Positions 11,317 to 23,400 of a stretch of DNA of 64,000 bases are shown here, one piece after another. How positions within the stretch are numbered: position 1 is the first letter of the stretch; each line of letters starts with the position of its first letter. Position numbers and translations under genes: made by a program. This stretch comes from Sthenelais limicola (taxonomy: Eukaryota; Annelida; Polychaeta; Phyllodocida; Sigalionidae), in assembly GCA_942159475.1 (NCBI GenBank), contig OW804094.1, positions 13,212,132-13,276,131 of the forward strand, given 5' to 3'. The notes beneath the pieces were generated by a model, which worked only from the letters and a program-made list of their open reading frames with translations, had not been told where the DNA came from and made no database searches.

Positions 11317-12138
11317 TATATAAATTAGACCCGTAATAAAACAGATTGACAATGGAATCTGAAAATCTTCAAATAATACACATTTTGCATTGAATGACTG
11401 GATGATTAAGTCAAACTTTCACCAAAACCTGAAACGGGGAGATATCATTCACATCCTCGAACATATTCCATCAGTGCATGAGTTTGTATAAAAAGGATAA
11501 TTTAATAATAATAATAATAATAATATTAGGAGCGACCCATTTGTTAAGCAATAAAGCGAATAAAGCATATATTCCAATCAATCAATATTATTCTATACAA
11601 GTTAGACCGGTTAAACCAGATTAACAATGGGTGCGAAGGAAGACCGGGTCTGACCCGAGTCACATTAAGTACGCCCGTTGCCGTCATATCAACCTGAATA
11701 AAATTCGTCAATAAAAACCAATAGAATCTGAAAAGCTTTAATACAAATTGTCCACAGAAGATGAGTCAATGACTTGATAATCAAGTCCAACTTTCACCAA
11801 AACCTGAAACGGGGAAATACCATTCATATCCTTGAACACATTCATTCCATCACTGCATGGAGTTCAGAATTTGGGTAAAAAGGACGTGATGTAAATACAA
11901 CATAATGATTTATGATTATCACAGTACACGAAACGGCCAGGAAATAAAATAAATGTGAAATAAGGCTATGGATGTATGCTAGGGAATGTTTAATACGGAC
12001 AAGAGAAAATAACTGAGATCATTGAGATCTAAGTCCGATAGGCCTAGATAATTTAAGAGGTAATTTAGATACAGTTTTCTGTTTATTTTATTTCGAGAGG
12101 CAACGCCTGAGACCCATCCATGACGGACAGTGCGTATT
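11317..12138. repeat. Diverged direct duplication with an (AAT)n microsatellite
   Basis: A block with ACTTTCACCAAAACCTGAAA and CGGGGAGATA..ATTCACATCCT at 11408-11462 recurs at about 11784-11838, with similar flanks on both sides (period about 375 bp). An (AAT)n run lies near 11505-11524. No gene recognised. Confidence 0.65.
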
Positions 12139-12375
12139 TGGGTCAGATTTTCAGAAAATGTACAATTGGCCTTCACGAATCCTCTCAAATAACACACATT
12201 TAAGACAGAAATGAGCTTCAAAATGCAGTTTAACATAACAGAACTGATACTTTAAATCAATGTGATACCAAATATACTTAGATATACCTGGTATCCTTGA
12301 TTTTTCAGCCTAATTTAGCAGAATTTCCTAGATGTGTAGAGCTGCCAATTGTACATTTTCTGAAGATCTGACCCA
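12139..12375 (-). mobile_element. Family 1 element
   Basis: ATTT lies outside GGGTC on the left and outside GACCC on the right, a clean 4-bp target duplication. The overlapping minus-strand open frame at 11979-12236 is not a gene. Confidence 0.92.
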
Positions 12376-12577
12376 TTTATGTAATGTATTAAATATTATA
12401 TTGGCCTTAACGAAATAGAACAGATGTTTCCTTCACTATTATAAAGACTCAATGAATCATGAGAAGGGGAAACAAGTGGAAAGTGTGGAATTCCCCATCA
12501 CTTGAGGTAGTGACCCTGAGACGCTGTCATGACTTGTTGGCTCACACCCCTTGTGGCAGGGTGCATCAGACAATGTA

Positions 12578-12815
12578 CGGGTCAGATTTTCAGAAAATCT
12601 ACAATTGGCAGCTGTACACATTCAGTAAATTCTGCTAAATTAGGCTGAAAAATGGTGAATACTGGGTATATCTGAGTATATTTTGGTATCGCATTGATTT
12701 AATGTATCAGTTCTGTTATGTTAAACTGCATTTTGAAGCTCAATTTTGTCTTAAATGTGGATTATTTGAGAGGATTGGCGAAGTTGAATTGTACATCTTC
12801 TGAAAATCTGACCCA
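12578..12815 (+). mobile_element. Family 1 element
   Basis: Left end CGGGTCAGATTTTCAGAAAA, right end CTGAAAATCTGACCC. No matching flank bases. Confidence 0.92.
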
Positions 12816-12831
12816 TGCAACCAACAGCTCT

Positions 12832-13141
12832 AGGGTGAGGTTTTCAGAAAATGTACAATCGCCAGCTCTAAACATTTTAGTCAATTCTGCTATATTCTGA
12901 TAAAAATGATAAATATTAGGTATATCTGAATATATTTGGTATTGTTGATTCGAAAAAAATGCTCGGTTATGTTGAACTTTTATTTTAAACTAATTTTGTC
13001 TTTAATTTGGGTTATTTGAAAGCATTGGTAACATCTGTTTGGTTATATTGAACTATACTTGGAGCATATTTTTTGCCTTAAATTTGGGTTATATGAGAAG
13101 ATTGGTGAGTGTGAATTGTACATTTTCTGACAATCTGCCCC
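12832..13141 (+). mobile_element. Family 1 composite element
   Basis: About 70 bp longer than its relatives. The internal GTTATGTTGAACT..TTTGGGTTATTTGA block appears twice (12966-13022 and 13038-13094), so the copy carries a partial internal duplication or is a fusion of two copies. Confidence 0.8.
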
Positions 13142-13258
13142 ACCAGTATAGATGGGACTCGTGACTACACAGGTCACCAGGGGGCAGGTGAAGCGTGCGG
13201 TGTTCTGTAACATGCTTCGGAAGTAAAAAAAAAAAACAACAACAAAAACACAAGAAGG

Positions 13259-13303
13259 AAGCATTAGGAAGCATTAGGAAGCATTAGGAAGCATTAGGAA
13301 GCA
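13259..13303 (+). repeat. 10-bp microsatellite (GCATTAGGAA)n
   Basis: Four and a half tandem copies of GCATTAGGAA. Confidence 0.95.
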
Positions 13304-13317
13304 TATAGTAAGCTATA

Positions 13318-13553
13318 TGGGTCAGATCTTCAGCAAATGTACAATCGGCAGATCTACATTTTTAGTCAATTTTGTTAGATTGGACTGAAAATGGTCAATA
13401 CAATGTATATCTGAGTATATGTGGTATTGCCTTGAGTCAGACAATCTGTTTGGTTAGGTTGGACTGAATTTTTAACCTTATTTTTGTCTTAAATGTTGGT
13501 TATTTGAGAGGATTGGTGAAGGCGAATTGTACATTTTCAGGCGATTTGACCCA
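13318..13553 (+). mobile_element. Family 1 element
   Basis: Left end TGGGTCAGATCTTCAGCAAA, right end CAGGCGATTTGACCC. Inserted just after the GCATTAGGAA array. Confidence 0.9.
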
Positions 13554-14242
13554 TAGGGAAGCTAAAGGGAAGCTCAGGTCTGGGGTTTTAGACAGAAGCA
13601 CATGTGTATAAGTTCACACGAAATACGAAAATCACACGAAAATCTAAAAGAAGGGAAGTATACATTTTGGAACATGCCCGCAAAATAAGCAAACACTTGG
13701 AAAACGCCGACTATTGCATGTTAAACTCGTGATGTACCCATACCCAGCTCATAGACAGTAATATTCAAACTGAAGTAATTAGATATAGTAAAGTAAAGTT
13801 AAACAGAAAACCGACAGGACAATGACATTTAACTTTTCACAAAACAGTCGGTATATATATTAATAATGTCATTAATAGTATCACAATTAATGGCAGTAAA
13901 ATTGGAAAATAGAGTCGAATTGATAGGTGCTTGGGAGTGAATGTAGGTGATGGTATTTGCATTTTTGAATCGGACAGATTTATGTACATCCCTATATCAT
14001 GTTTAACGAATAACTGGTATTAGTAATATAGGATACTCTCCGAATGGAGAGGCTGGAGTCCTTTTCTGGAAATATGATGTAATTGCTCGACTCAGAATAA
14101 AAATACAATATATATATGTCGTAATTGAAAAAAACAATAATCATTTGGAAAATAATTTGGCATTACACAAATTGTATTATAGAGGAAACAATATCAAATT
14201 TGTAAAAGTTAAAACATACAAAGAGAGATGATCAACAAAGTA
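13554..14242. other. Intergenic, no feature recognised
   Basis: AT-rich sequence with no gene, RNA or repeat that I can support. Confidence 0.45.
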
Positions 14243-14480
14243 TGGGTCAGATTTTCAGAAAATGCACAATCTACAGTTCTACACATCCCTCAAATTCTGC
14301 TAAATTAGAGTGAAAAAAGATAATTACTGACTATATCTGAGTATATTCTGTATTGTATTCATTCAATAAATCTGTTTGGTTAGGTTGAACTGAATTTTGA
14401 ACCTGATTTTCGTCTTAAGTTAGGGTTATTTGAGAGGAATTGCTGAAGACCAATTGTACATTTTCTGAAAACTTGACCCG
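14243..14480 (+). mobile_element. Family 1 element, ACAGTTCTACAC subfamily
   Basis: GTAT occurs immediately before GGGTC and immediately after GACCC, the clearest 4-bp target duplication in the window. Confidence 0.93.
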
Positions 14481-14529
14481 TATACATCTGTATAGACTAT
14501 TTTAAAGCTGTATTCTCAGTTATTACACA

Positions 14530-14756
14530 AAGGGTCAAATCGTCATAAAATGTACAATTCGCATTCACAAACCCTCTCAAATAACCCAAAATTTTCGACT
14601 GAAATAAGGTTCAAAATGAACATCATAATCACTAAACATGTTCTTTGACTCTACATAATCCCAATACTCGGATATTTGGAATTGTATAACCTAATTAATC
14701 AGGATTTACTCAATGTTTAGAGCTGCCGATTGTACATTTTCTGATGACATGACCCA
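14530..14756 (-). mobile_element. Family 1 element, diverged
   Basis: Left end AGGGTCAAATCGTCATAAAA, right end CTGATGACATGACCCA. Fifty base pairs from the preceding copy and in the opposite orientation. Confidence 0.85.
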
Positions 14757-14840
14757 AAAGCATTGTTACCAAATCTACCCATAATGTGACCTATTGGAGT
14801 GAATTTATCAATGTTCTGTTACTTTTGTATACGACAGAAA

Positions 14841-15207
14841 GTGTGATCTGTTTTTAGGAAAATGAGTCATAAGTCGCAAAATATGGATTTTGAGATATCA
14901 CCATATTTGAAAAGAGGAGATGATGATAGTAAACACTAGAACACCTAATAAGTATTTCTATATTTTAAGTTTGATATATATATGTCCAGTAAAGTAACTG
15001 AATATTATACTCCATACGAAGGCCTTCAAAACGCAAAGATATACTTAAAACCATGTCCCGAAATTTGTTACACGGATTTATATGAATATAATCGTTAAAC
15101 CCTCTAAAAGTCAAAACATTTTAATAAAGAGATCTTGTGAAAAAACACTTTGAAAAATTTCAATTTTGCGACTTGTGACTCATTTTCCTGGGACACATCA
15201 CAAATGT
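14841..15207. mobile_element. Family 2 element
   Basis: Left end GTGTGATCTGTTTTTAGGAA, right end TTTCCTGGGACACATCACAA. Slightly short (about 367 bp) through internal loss. Confidence 0.88.
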
Positions 15208-15999
15208 CCGCCGGTGAAAGTGAAACTATCGCAGGAAATGATTTCGGCGAATATAAATGTGGATTTTCATGAAGTCCTGATGTAAAACAACCGCATAAAA
15301 TACGCCAAATTTGTGGTAAAATGAGTTTCAGAATTGAACAAAAAGTAGAAAATCTGTAGTTTTGGACCGACGTTAGGCAGGGGTGCAACCAAAAGAAATT
15401 GGCTTAGATTGTAATGTGATTTTGTTCTCTTTTTTTATTTAGAAATTTTATAAGTCAATCTTCATTAAAATGTCAGTTGAACATAGACATGCATTCATGT
15501 ACAGTGTACAACGAATGTTTTGATCAATGGATGTCATGTACATATCAAGATAATGGGCTCGGTGGTAATAATTCAATGCAGAATAACCATGGTCTTCCTC
15601 CCACTGCAGTATCTAGCTACACTAGGCTCTATGTATCAACATCTACTCGAAAGCAAAATCAAAGACAAAAAAAATATAAAAATAAGAACAAAAATAGAAT
15701 AAGAATAAAAATAACAATAAAAAAATCCACACAGAGCTGTGTCATGAAACTTTCTTGTGCTACTTGAAACTCAATTTCTGGAAATGCAATATAATAACAG
15801 GTTAAAACACAAAGAGGTGTTATACCAATTCGGAAATAATCATTTCCTGTATAGTCTACTCACAAAAACCGGTAATTGCCCTTTTTATAACTAATTCCCA
15901 GCTGATTTTTTCCAATAATAACCGGGTGGATTACAGCACTGAAGTCAGCGCTTTCCTTCAAAACGTGAATACCGGTAATACGTCAACTTGTGAAGCATA
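15208..15999. other. Intergenic, A-rich tract
   Basis: A purine-rich AAAAATAAGAAC-type stretch lies near 15663-15725. The open frames across it are compositional. No gene recognised. Confidence 0.45.
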
Positions 16000-16235
16000 T
16001 GGGTCAGATTTCCAGAAAGTGTAAAATTGGCAGCTGTACACATTTAGGAAATTCTGCTAAATTAGACTTAAAAATGATGAATACCAGGTATATCTGAGTA
16101 TATTTAGTATCGCATCGTTTAAACTATCGATTCTGTTATGTTAGACTGCATTTTGAAGCTTATTTTTGTCTTAGATGTGGGTTATTTGAGAGAATTGGTG
16201 AAGGTGAATTGTACATTTTCTGAAAATCATTCCCA
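16000..16235 (+). mobile_element. Family 1 element
   Basis: ATAT flanks both ends. The right terminus is changed to ATCATTCCC. Confidence 0.9.
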
Positions 16236-17380
16236 TATATGAGGTTTGCGGAGGGGACTTCCCAAGAATATGCTGACATGTCTACTATCGTCACTGCTAT
16301 TGTTATAATATCGGCGAGACTATATATAGACTTAGAAGATCAGAAAAAATGTATACCATTATAGAAAGATGACTCAGATGGTTTAGATGAATGTGAAAGT
16401 AATAATAGGATGAAACAATATTGGAGAAATTGATATATTGTTTTTATTACATTTCAAACCAAACATTTTCGTGTTACAAAGACGCATGTCATATTTGTAA
16501 AGCCTATATGCGGCCTCAGTGAATAGCGAATTTTCTTTCCTGAATATAGAGTTATTGTAGATAATATCAACTCGCTTAATTACGATGTTTTTTAGGTTTT
16601 CCTGCGGATAACAAGACTACTTTTCACCAGACCTTGCTCTTGATGCGGACAGAATGGGCTCTTGTATCTAAAGATGTTAATTGCCCTGGGTGGATCAGTT
16701 TTGTTGATAGATTGAATAAAGTTTGTTTTTAAAAAAACATATTATCGCCCTGCTTCAAAAAATTCTACATAACATGAATAATTAGGACATTTCTACTCAA
16801 TTGTTATCCTCTCTCTTAAGTTATATTAGGCCTAATTACATTTCTAATACTACATGGATTCTATCAATACTCTACTACTTGAAATTTCGTTCTTCTAACA
16901 ACACCTCACATATAAGCTGGTATCTCCTTCAATGATGATAATTAGAGATTGAAATATATTAAAAAGTTTTGAACTGGATTTATTTTGATTAAAGAATATG
17001 TTATGTTTAATTGTGCATAACGTAAGATTATTGTTGTGTAGCTTTAATCAGATTTCTTTATATTGTAGTTTAATGTCAATGCATGAAAACTGTTCATGTA
17101 TAAGCTTATGCGGATTTTTAGTAACTGACTTGTTTAAATAAAACTTATTTTTTAAAAACTGGTCATTGGCTATCTAAATAAATATTTTTCTTCCGGAAAT
17201 AATAAAGGCTATAATGTATATACTTAATAAGGATTACCATGATTTAAATATGATTATATATATTTTGTGTCAGTACATAAATCTGTGAAATGGTTGGCAA
17301 ATTTACTATATGAATTGGTGTGACGGGACTATTTTCTAAACGGGATATAAACTACTTTCGAATTTTCGAAACTAAACATC
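16236..17380. other. Intergenic, no feature recognised
   Basis: 1.1 kb of AT-rich sequence. AATAAA appears several times (for example 17136) without a linked coding region. Confidence 0.45.
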
Positions 17381-17466
17381 AATGTTTGGTTAACTTGAAC
17401 TGTATTTGGAATGTCTTTTTTGTCTGAAATTTAGGTTATTAGAAAGGATTGGTGAAGGCGAATTTA
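17381..17466 (+). mobile_element. Family 1 element, right-hand fragment
   Basis: TGTTTGGTTAACTTGAACTG through GGATTGGTGAAGGCGAATTT matches the right half of the family. Both ends are lost. Confidence 0.75.
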
Positions 17467-17660
17467 CATAGCATTTTATATAGCTCAAGAGAATCCCTCT
17501 AAACTGAGGGGAAGCCTCTTCAGTCTAGGTTCAAAGTTGAGTGAGTCCCTCCAAACTGAGGGAAAGCCTCTCGCTCCAAACCGCAAAATGCCATTAAAAT
17601 CATAGGACGCCTACTCCAGGGCCTGGAAATCCACTAGCGCAGTAGGCGTTCAATCACTAA
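17467..17660 (+). mobile_element. Family 3 element with duplicated left end
   Basis: The motif GAGnGAnTCCCTC then AAACTGAGGG and AAGCCTCT occurs twice in tandem (17488-17520 and 17539-17570). It is followed by the usual CGCAAAATGCCATTA and AGCGCAGTAGGCGT blocks. The LTR retrotransposon is inserted 36 bp downstream. Confidence 0.7.
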
Positions 17661-17696
17661 ATACTATTTCTAACAAACCCAATTATATCATACTAT

Positions 17697-18105
17697 TGTA
17701 GTAGTTCTATGATCCTCCGTGAGTCCTTTCCATAAAGGAATGGTTCTCTTTAGTAACACTAGAGGTGCCTTACGCTCTGGCTTGTGTGTTTACACAATGT
17801 TACTCTTAAATCTCTCTATTTCCCTTTATATCTTATCTTAACCCTTATGTTATTATTCTAGTTGTATTCCTCTATCTGTTTATGCCTATTCAATATGTCA
17901 TTACACCAGTTGTTCACTACTCTAAGTTCTTATGAGTATTGCAGGGAACTGTAACTACCTCTTAGTAGTGCATGTGAATTCCCTTACCCTTTCCGGATAA
18001 GCCGGACTCGGGGCCGTTGAGACGGACTGTGTGGAATAAACAGACGTGTGAGGAATTGGCCTTGTAGACTTGTTTATTTCATTGTCGAGAGTGCGAATCA
18101 CCACA
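17697..18105 (+). repeat. 5' LTR
   Basis: Starts TGTAGTAGTTCTATGATCC and ends GCGAATCACCACA (TG..CA). Contains a TATA-like TTTATATC near 17824-17831 and a polyadenylation signal AATAAA at 18035-18040, which would define U3-R-U5 boundaries near 17.85 and 18.06 kb. A GTGAGT lies at 17719-17724 in presumed U3. Confidence 0.98.
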
Positions 18106-18107
18106 AT

Positions 18108-18120
18108 TGGTGCCGTGACC
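18108..18120 (+). promoter_or_regulatory. Primer binding site
   Basis: TGGTGCCGTGACC starts two bases after the LTR. TGG is the complement of a tRNA CCA end, as in other LTR elements. I do not assign the tRNA species. Confidence 0.85.
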
Positions 18121-18207
18121 AGCTCTTGACCAGTTCGCTTTGACTAAGCCTGGCCGGATTAGGAAATCCGTGGATTTTATTGACTTGATTGGTTTCTCTT
18201 GCAGAAA

Positions 18208-20466
18208 ATGGCAGCAGCAGCTCCTGCAGCGGACGGCGGACCCCCGCCGGACTTTGGACGGACGGCTAAGCGACCAGTGCAGCCGGGCAGGCTGCTTGCC
18301 TCAGGGTCTACGTTGGCAGAAATGAAATTTGAGCGAGATTTCGCTCGAGTTATTCTGTCTGATGTGGCTTCCGATTCTGAAGATTACAGGACTAGCCGGG
18401 AGGATCGTGCAGCCTTCACGGACTACAGGTCCCCGGTCAGCGATGTTGAGTCGGACGAAGAAAGCTTGTTAAAAGCGACTCGTCTTCAGATGTTGAGTTT
18501 GCAGAGAGATTTAGCTGGAGAAAAAAGGAAGAACCTCGAGTTTGTTGCACAAGTGAAACAACTCGTGTTCCAGAATCGGGACATCCAGGAAACACTGGAT
18601 GTGGTAACGGAGAGGGATTCTGCATTTATCAAAAAATTGCAGGTAGAAAATGAAAAGTTGAAGTGTGAGATTTCTCGAGTAGACGATCAATCTCGTCTCC
18701 AGAATGTCTCTGAAGATCAGTCAGCTTCAACTCAGACTGACTTTATGGCGTCCCCTATGTGGACCACTCTTCCGAGAACAGGCAGGGCATCTTCTGTGAA
18801 TACCAGTAGAGCTGCTCCTGTGTGTTCTACTTTTGCTGATCCACAGGCTGGATTAGAGTCAGGAAGGGTTAGGATGGACTTCTTTGGGTCTCCAGTCGGC
18901 ATGACTGAGGATACAACGAAGAGAGTGACATTCCGGGATCACAAGAGTTCGGGCATGTCAACCTCATCCCCTGCTAGTGGGTCGTTTAGTGAAAGTCAGG
19001 GAACATCCCCTCAATCCGCTCAGAAAGGTTCCCAGCGCAGCTTCTCTGTAACAAGTAGGAGTTTCAGTACTCAGACACCGTGTGATTCTGATGCTGTGGA
19101 TACTAATGATTTGTCTACCAGTACAGGTACACAAACTGAGAAAACTCCTGAGGGAGAAGGGAAGAAGGGTAGCGGTGCAAGTAAAAAGAAAAAGGATAGC
19201 ACTACTGGTACGGACGCTGATTTCGAAAGGGGTCAGGTGAAAGGATCTGTTTACAAACCAAAGATACGGGTTGTGGCTGGTTCTCCTGATGATCCGTCGG
19301 ATCCCAGCGGTTCATCTTCTTCCTCTTCCTCGTCCTCTGACTCGGAAACTCCTGTCCCTAGGAAGAAGAAAGAGAAGAAAACCAAGAGCGATAAGTCGCG
19401 GAAGGCCAGGGAGCGATCTCGGATCGCTAAGAAGGATCGATCCCTTGTCCAGGGATTAAGTTATGATGGAACGGACGACTCGGACTTTGGTGAGTTTGAA
19501 TATACTCAAGGTCCGGGTAAGAGCAAATACACCATGCGTCCGCCCGTCATAAAGATGTGGGACCAAATGGACCCTTGGCGTGTTTACCTGGCTGAGATGC
19601 GGGTAATGGCAGTTGCATGCAACTGGTCAGAGGAAGAGTTCCTGCTTCAGTTGCAGTGGGGATGCAAGCGGCAGTTGGCGGATATGGGTGATCTGCCTGC
19701 AGGTCTGTCTCTGAAGGAATTCGTTCAACACATGGACGCGAATTTCGGCGAGGTTTCTCGTATAAAAAGACAGGCTGAATTTCGTGCTTGTCGCCAGACT
19801 CCCGGACAGACTGTCCGGCAGTTTGGTAACGAGGTAGCCCGCAGAGCTAGGTACGCTTTCGGTAAGAGGATGAATAGTACCATAGTCAATATGGCTCTTC
19901 ATACTTACCTGAAGGGGTTGACTAGCTGTGAGCAGGCCAATTGGGCTCGTCTGAAGGAACCCGTAGACCTACAGGAGGCCATTCATTGGTCTGAAGTTTA
20001 TGAGGGATGCCTTATGGACACAGAATCCAGTGTGGTAGTCCAAAAACTTGCCGCGCTGCCAGCTCCTGAACCAGTGCAGGAGCGCGCTTTGGCTGTGAAG
20101 AAGAGAAGGTCTCGCCGCAGATCCGGTGCTGCTGTAGCCCAGGTGTCTGAAACCCTGGATGATGGCGTTACCTCCTCTGGTTCGGAGACACAGGACGTGA
20201 CAACAGTCATCTGTCAGGCCTTGCAAGCTTATAGGGATTTCAGGAAGAATAAGCCTGGAGACAGCAAGGACGGACAACCCTGGAAGAAATCATTTTCTGG
20301 GACATTCTCCGGACGGAGAAAGGAGGGGCCCAAGAAATGCTACTTCTGTGGGGTGGAAGGACATATCTCTCCTGATTGTCCGACCATTAAGATTCTGAAA
20401 GGGGTTGCCGAGTCTACGAAGGTACCCGCCTCCGTGACTCCGGAAAACCCCGCACGGCCCTTATAG
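18208..20466 (+). CDS. gag: Gag (capsid/nucleocapsid) of the Ty3/gypsy element
   Basis: 752 codons from the first ATG (18208). The frame is open slightly upstream but only with TTG. It forms the particle and binds RNA. Residues about 86-160 are charged heptad-like sequence, a probable coiled coil. Residues 170-430 are Ser/Thr-rich, with a poly-Ser run and lysine-rich patches. A capsid-like helical region follows, around WDQMDPWRVYLAEM and later QAEFRACRQTPGQTVRQF. A single CCHC zinc knuckle C-x2-C-x4-H-x4-C (C711, C714, H719, C724) sits near the end, as in gypsy nucleocapsids. The gene ends in TAG 8 bases before the pol ATG. A pyrimidine-rich stretch ending TTGCAG lies just before the ATG and would work as a splice acceptor. 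Longer than usual for gypsy Gag because of the low-complexity N-terminal half. Confidence 0.95.
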   Translation: MAAAAPAADGGPPPDFGRTAKRPVQPGRLLASGSTLAEMKFERDFARVILSDVASDSEDYRTSREDRAAFTDYRSPVSDVESDEESLLKATRLQMLSLQRDLAGEKRKNLEFVAQVKQLVFQNRDIQETLDVVTERDSAFIKKLQVENEKLKCEISRVDDQSRLQNVSEDQSASTQTDFMASPMWTTLPRTGRASSVNTSRAAPVCSTFADPQAGLESGRVRMDFFGSPVGMTEDTTKRVTFRDHKSSGMSTSSPASGSFSESQGTSPQSAQKGSQRSFSVTSRSFSTQTPCDSDAVDTNDLSTSTGTQTEKTPEGEGKKGSGASKKKKDSTTGTDADFERGQVKGSVYKPKIRVVAGSPDDPSDPSGSSSSSSSSSDSETPVPRKKKEKKTKSDKSRKARERSRIAKKDRSLVQGLSYDGTDDSDFGEFEYTQGPGKSKYTMRPPVIKMWDQMDPWRVYLAEMRVMAVACNWSEEEFLLQLQWGCKRQLADMGDLPAGLSLKEFVQHMDANFGEVSRIKRQAEFRACRQTPGQTVRQFGNEVARRARYAFGKRMNSTIVNMALHTYLKGLTSCEQANWARLKEPVDLQEAIHWSEVYEGCLMDTESSVVVQKLAALPAPEPVQERALAVKKRRSRRRSGAAVAQVSETLDDGVTSSGSETQDVTTVICQALQAYRDFRKNKPGDSKDGQPWKKSFSGTFSGRRKEGPKKCYFCGVEGHISPDCPTIKILKGVAESTKVPASVTPENPARPL

Positions 20467-20474
20467 GAAGCGAT

Positions 20475-23400
20475 ATGGGGGTCGTGGGGACGCCGCTTCA
20501 CAGTACTACAGCTCGGACGAATTTGGCTAGTAGTATAGAAACTGGGGGTGTTGCTCAGGCACTTGTTAGTAAGGGGTTAGCTTTGACGCAAGGTCAGGCG
20601 CTCCCGGAAGCAAGAGATCCTAGGTCGTTGCCGGAAAAGAACACCTGTCCAGGTGAGGATATCTCCCCGGACAGCCCGGATACTGGTTCTCTTGTGAGAT
20701 GGGGACAAGACGGGTACCAAGCTGTTGAAGGTCAGATCGTTGTGGTTGGACAGAACCCCAACAGGTCGGCACGGATACAGAAAGTTTCTGTACAGCAACC
20801 AAAGACGCTGAGGATCACGGATAATTTGATTGTCTGTGAGAGATGGTATGCCCCAGTGGGGTTAGACAGTGAGAATGGGGATTTCTTGGTGGACCCTGGT
20901 GCTACTACTAGCCTGGTTACCAAGAGATTTTATGATTCTCTTTCTTCCAAACCACCTTTGGTTCCGGTCCAAATGGTGTGTGCAATGGGGAATGGGCTGC
21001 CTATAACCACTCATGGGAGCGCGCTTTGTCCTTTGAAAATAGGAGATCGGACATACATGATTACATGTCTAGTAGTTTCCGGCTTGAAGGGCCCGGAAGA
21101 TGGACTGATTGGGGCGGATTTTTATTACGTCCACAAATGTAATCTTGACTGGTCTGGATTGCTATTCCTTGAGAATCAAGCAGTATCTGTAATGTGTAAG
21201 CAATGGAAGCACATGAAGAGAAGTTTGAGTCAATCCACTGTTCAAGCTGTTGAAGTGAGAGAGTTCGTGGACGGGGGAGAAGTCAGGTTGAAAGAACCTG
21301 TGGTCCTCCAACCCCGGTCCGTGACACTTGCTAAGATAGACTTGGGTAGAGGCTCTGACACATCAGGTGGATTGATGTTCGAGCCTGATCAGGGATTGTT
21401 GAAAGACTTTGCCTTGGGAAGCCTTAATACATATGTATCGGGTAACGTTAATTCGTCCGTGGTAGCTTTTTCCAATCCGTCCGGTTCTACCGTTAGACTG
21501 AATTGTGACATGATAGTAGGGAGAGTTAGCATTGTGACTTTGGTGTCCGATGCTTCCCTACCTGACGAGGAAGAGAATGAAATGATTAGGACGGCTATCA
21601 TTAATTCCATACAGGTGATGGACTCGCCTATTGTGGATGATGAACTGCTGGTTCCTGATATAGTTGTCCCTCCTTGTCCGGAAAATCCGTTAGAGAAGTT
21701 GGTGAATGAAACTCATCTGTCTGAAAAAGAAGAAAAAGAGTTAGTTAGGAAACTGCTCTATGATTACCAAGACTGTTTTTCCTTACCTGGCACCAAAGTT
21801 GGTTGCACTCACTTGGTCCGCCATGTGATTGACACTGGGGATGCAATCCCTGTAAAGCAAGCCTATCGTAGGTTGCCAGTGGCCAGGCGGGATGGAGCAG
21901 AGGCGGAAATCTGGAAGATGTATAAAGAAGGCAGAATAGAGCATAGTAATAGTCCGTGGGGAGCTCCCATCGTGATGGTTGCTAAGAAAGATGGGACCCA
22001 GAGATTTTGTGTGGACTATCGCCAACTGAATTCCGTGACTAAGAAGGATAGTTTCCCTCTTCCCCGGATTGACGAATGTGTTGAAGCCTTGGGTGGGAAC
22101 CAATGGTTTTGCACTTTAGACTTAGAGTCCGGATATTGGCAGGTTGCAATGGATGAGGAAAGTAAGCACAAAACTGCTTTTCTATCCAGTGTGGGTCTGT
22201 TCCAGTTTAAAGTTATGGCTTTTGGACTGTGTAACGCCCCTGCCACTTTCCAGCGCATGATGGACCGTATGTTGGACGGATTGCGTTGGAAAGCTTGTTT
22301 AGTATACCTGGATGATGTGGTGGTCTTTGGAAAGACTGTCCAAGAATGTGCGGACAACCTGAAATTGGTATTAGAACGCATTAGGGAATATGGGCTGAAG
22401 CTCAAACCTAAGAAATGCGAGTTCTTCCGAAAAGAGGTGAAGTATTTGGGTAGGATCGTTTCTGCCGCTGGAATCCGGGCGGATCCGGCTAAGATAGTTA
22501 AAGTACAGGAATGGCCTATCCCAAAGACTGCTAAAGAAGTAAGACAATTCCTTGGGTTTGCTTCCTATTATAGGGAGTTTCAACCGAACTTTGGCGGAAT
22601 TGTAGCTCCTCTGCAACAAATTGTGACGGATGCTGGGGTTGAGAAACGCTATAGTAAACCTATAGTGTGGACCAAGAAGTGTGATGAAGCCTTTAAGACG
22701 GCTAAGACTTTATTAACTTCAGCACCAGTTCTTGGGTATCCTAGAAAGGAAGGTTATTTCATCTTGGATACTGATGCCAGTGGCTTTGCAATGGCCGGAG
22801 TTTTGTCGCAGATGCAAGACGGCAAAGAAGTCGTATTGGGATACGCTAGTAATAGCTTCACCAAGCCGCAGAAAAATTACTGTGCTACTAAACGTGAACT
22901 ATTGGCAGTGCTGTCCTACTTGAAAAAGTTCAGACATTATCTCCTTGGCAATCGTAATTTTTACGTACGAACTGACCACGCTTCCCTTAGGTGGCTCCTG
23001 AATTTTAAAGATCCAACGGATATGCTTGCTAGATGGTTAGCCACGATGCAAGAATATGGCTTGGAGCAGAGTATGATACTTCACCGGGCGGGCAAGAAAC
23101 ATACCAATGCGGACGGATTGTCTAGAATTCCTACCAGGAAATGTGGGAACCCTGGCTGTCCCGATTGTGGTGTCCATGATGCTGTAATCGCGGAAGCTGT
23201 GGCGGTTCTAGGCTCCTTGGAGGATGAAATCCGGGATGCTCAACAAGCAGATCCTTTGTTGAAGAAAGTTATGGATGTATTGGACGGATCCAGTCCGGTT
23301 CCCAGCAAGGAACAATTGTCTGGTGAGCCACAGGAATTCTGTACATACATCCGTAATAAAGATAGTTTGGAGATGGTCCAGGGTGTTTTATGTCTGCGTT

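Noticed and set aside
15477..15767. 96-codon ORF with a Lys/Asn-rich tail
   Set aside because: The tail is an A-rich tract and the start has no recognisable domain. Chance ORF in AT-rich DNA.
20440..20450. Canonical -1 frameshift heptamer at the gag-pol junction
   Set aside because: GGAAAAC does not fit X-XXY-YYZ, and no strong downstream structure could be assigned by eye.
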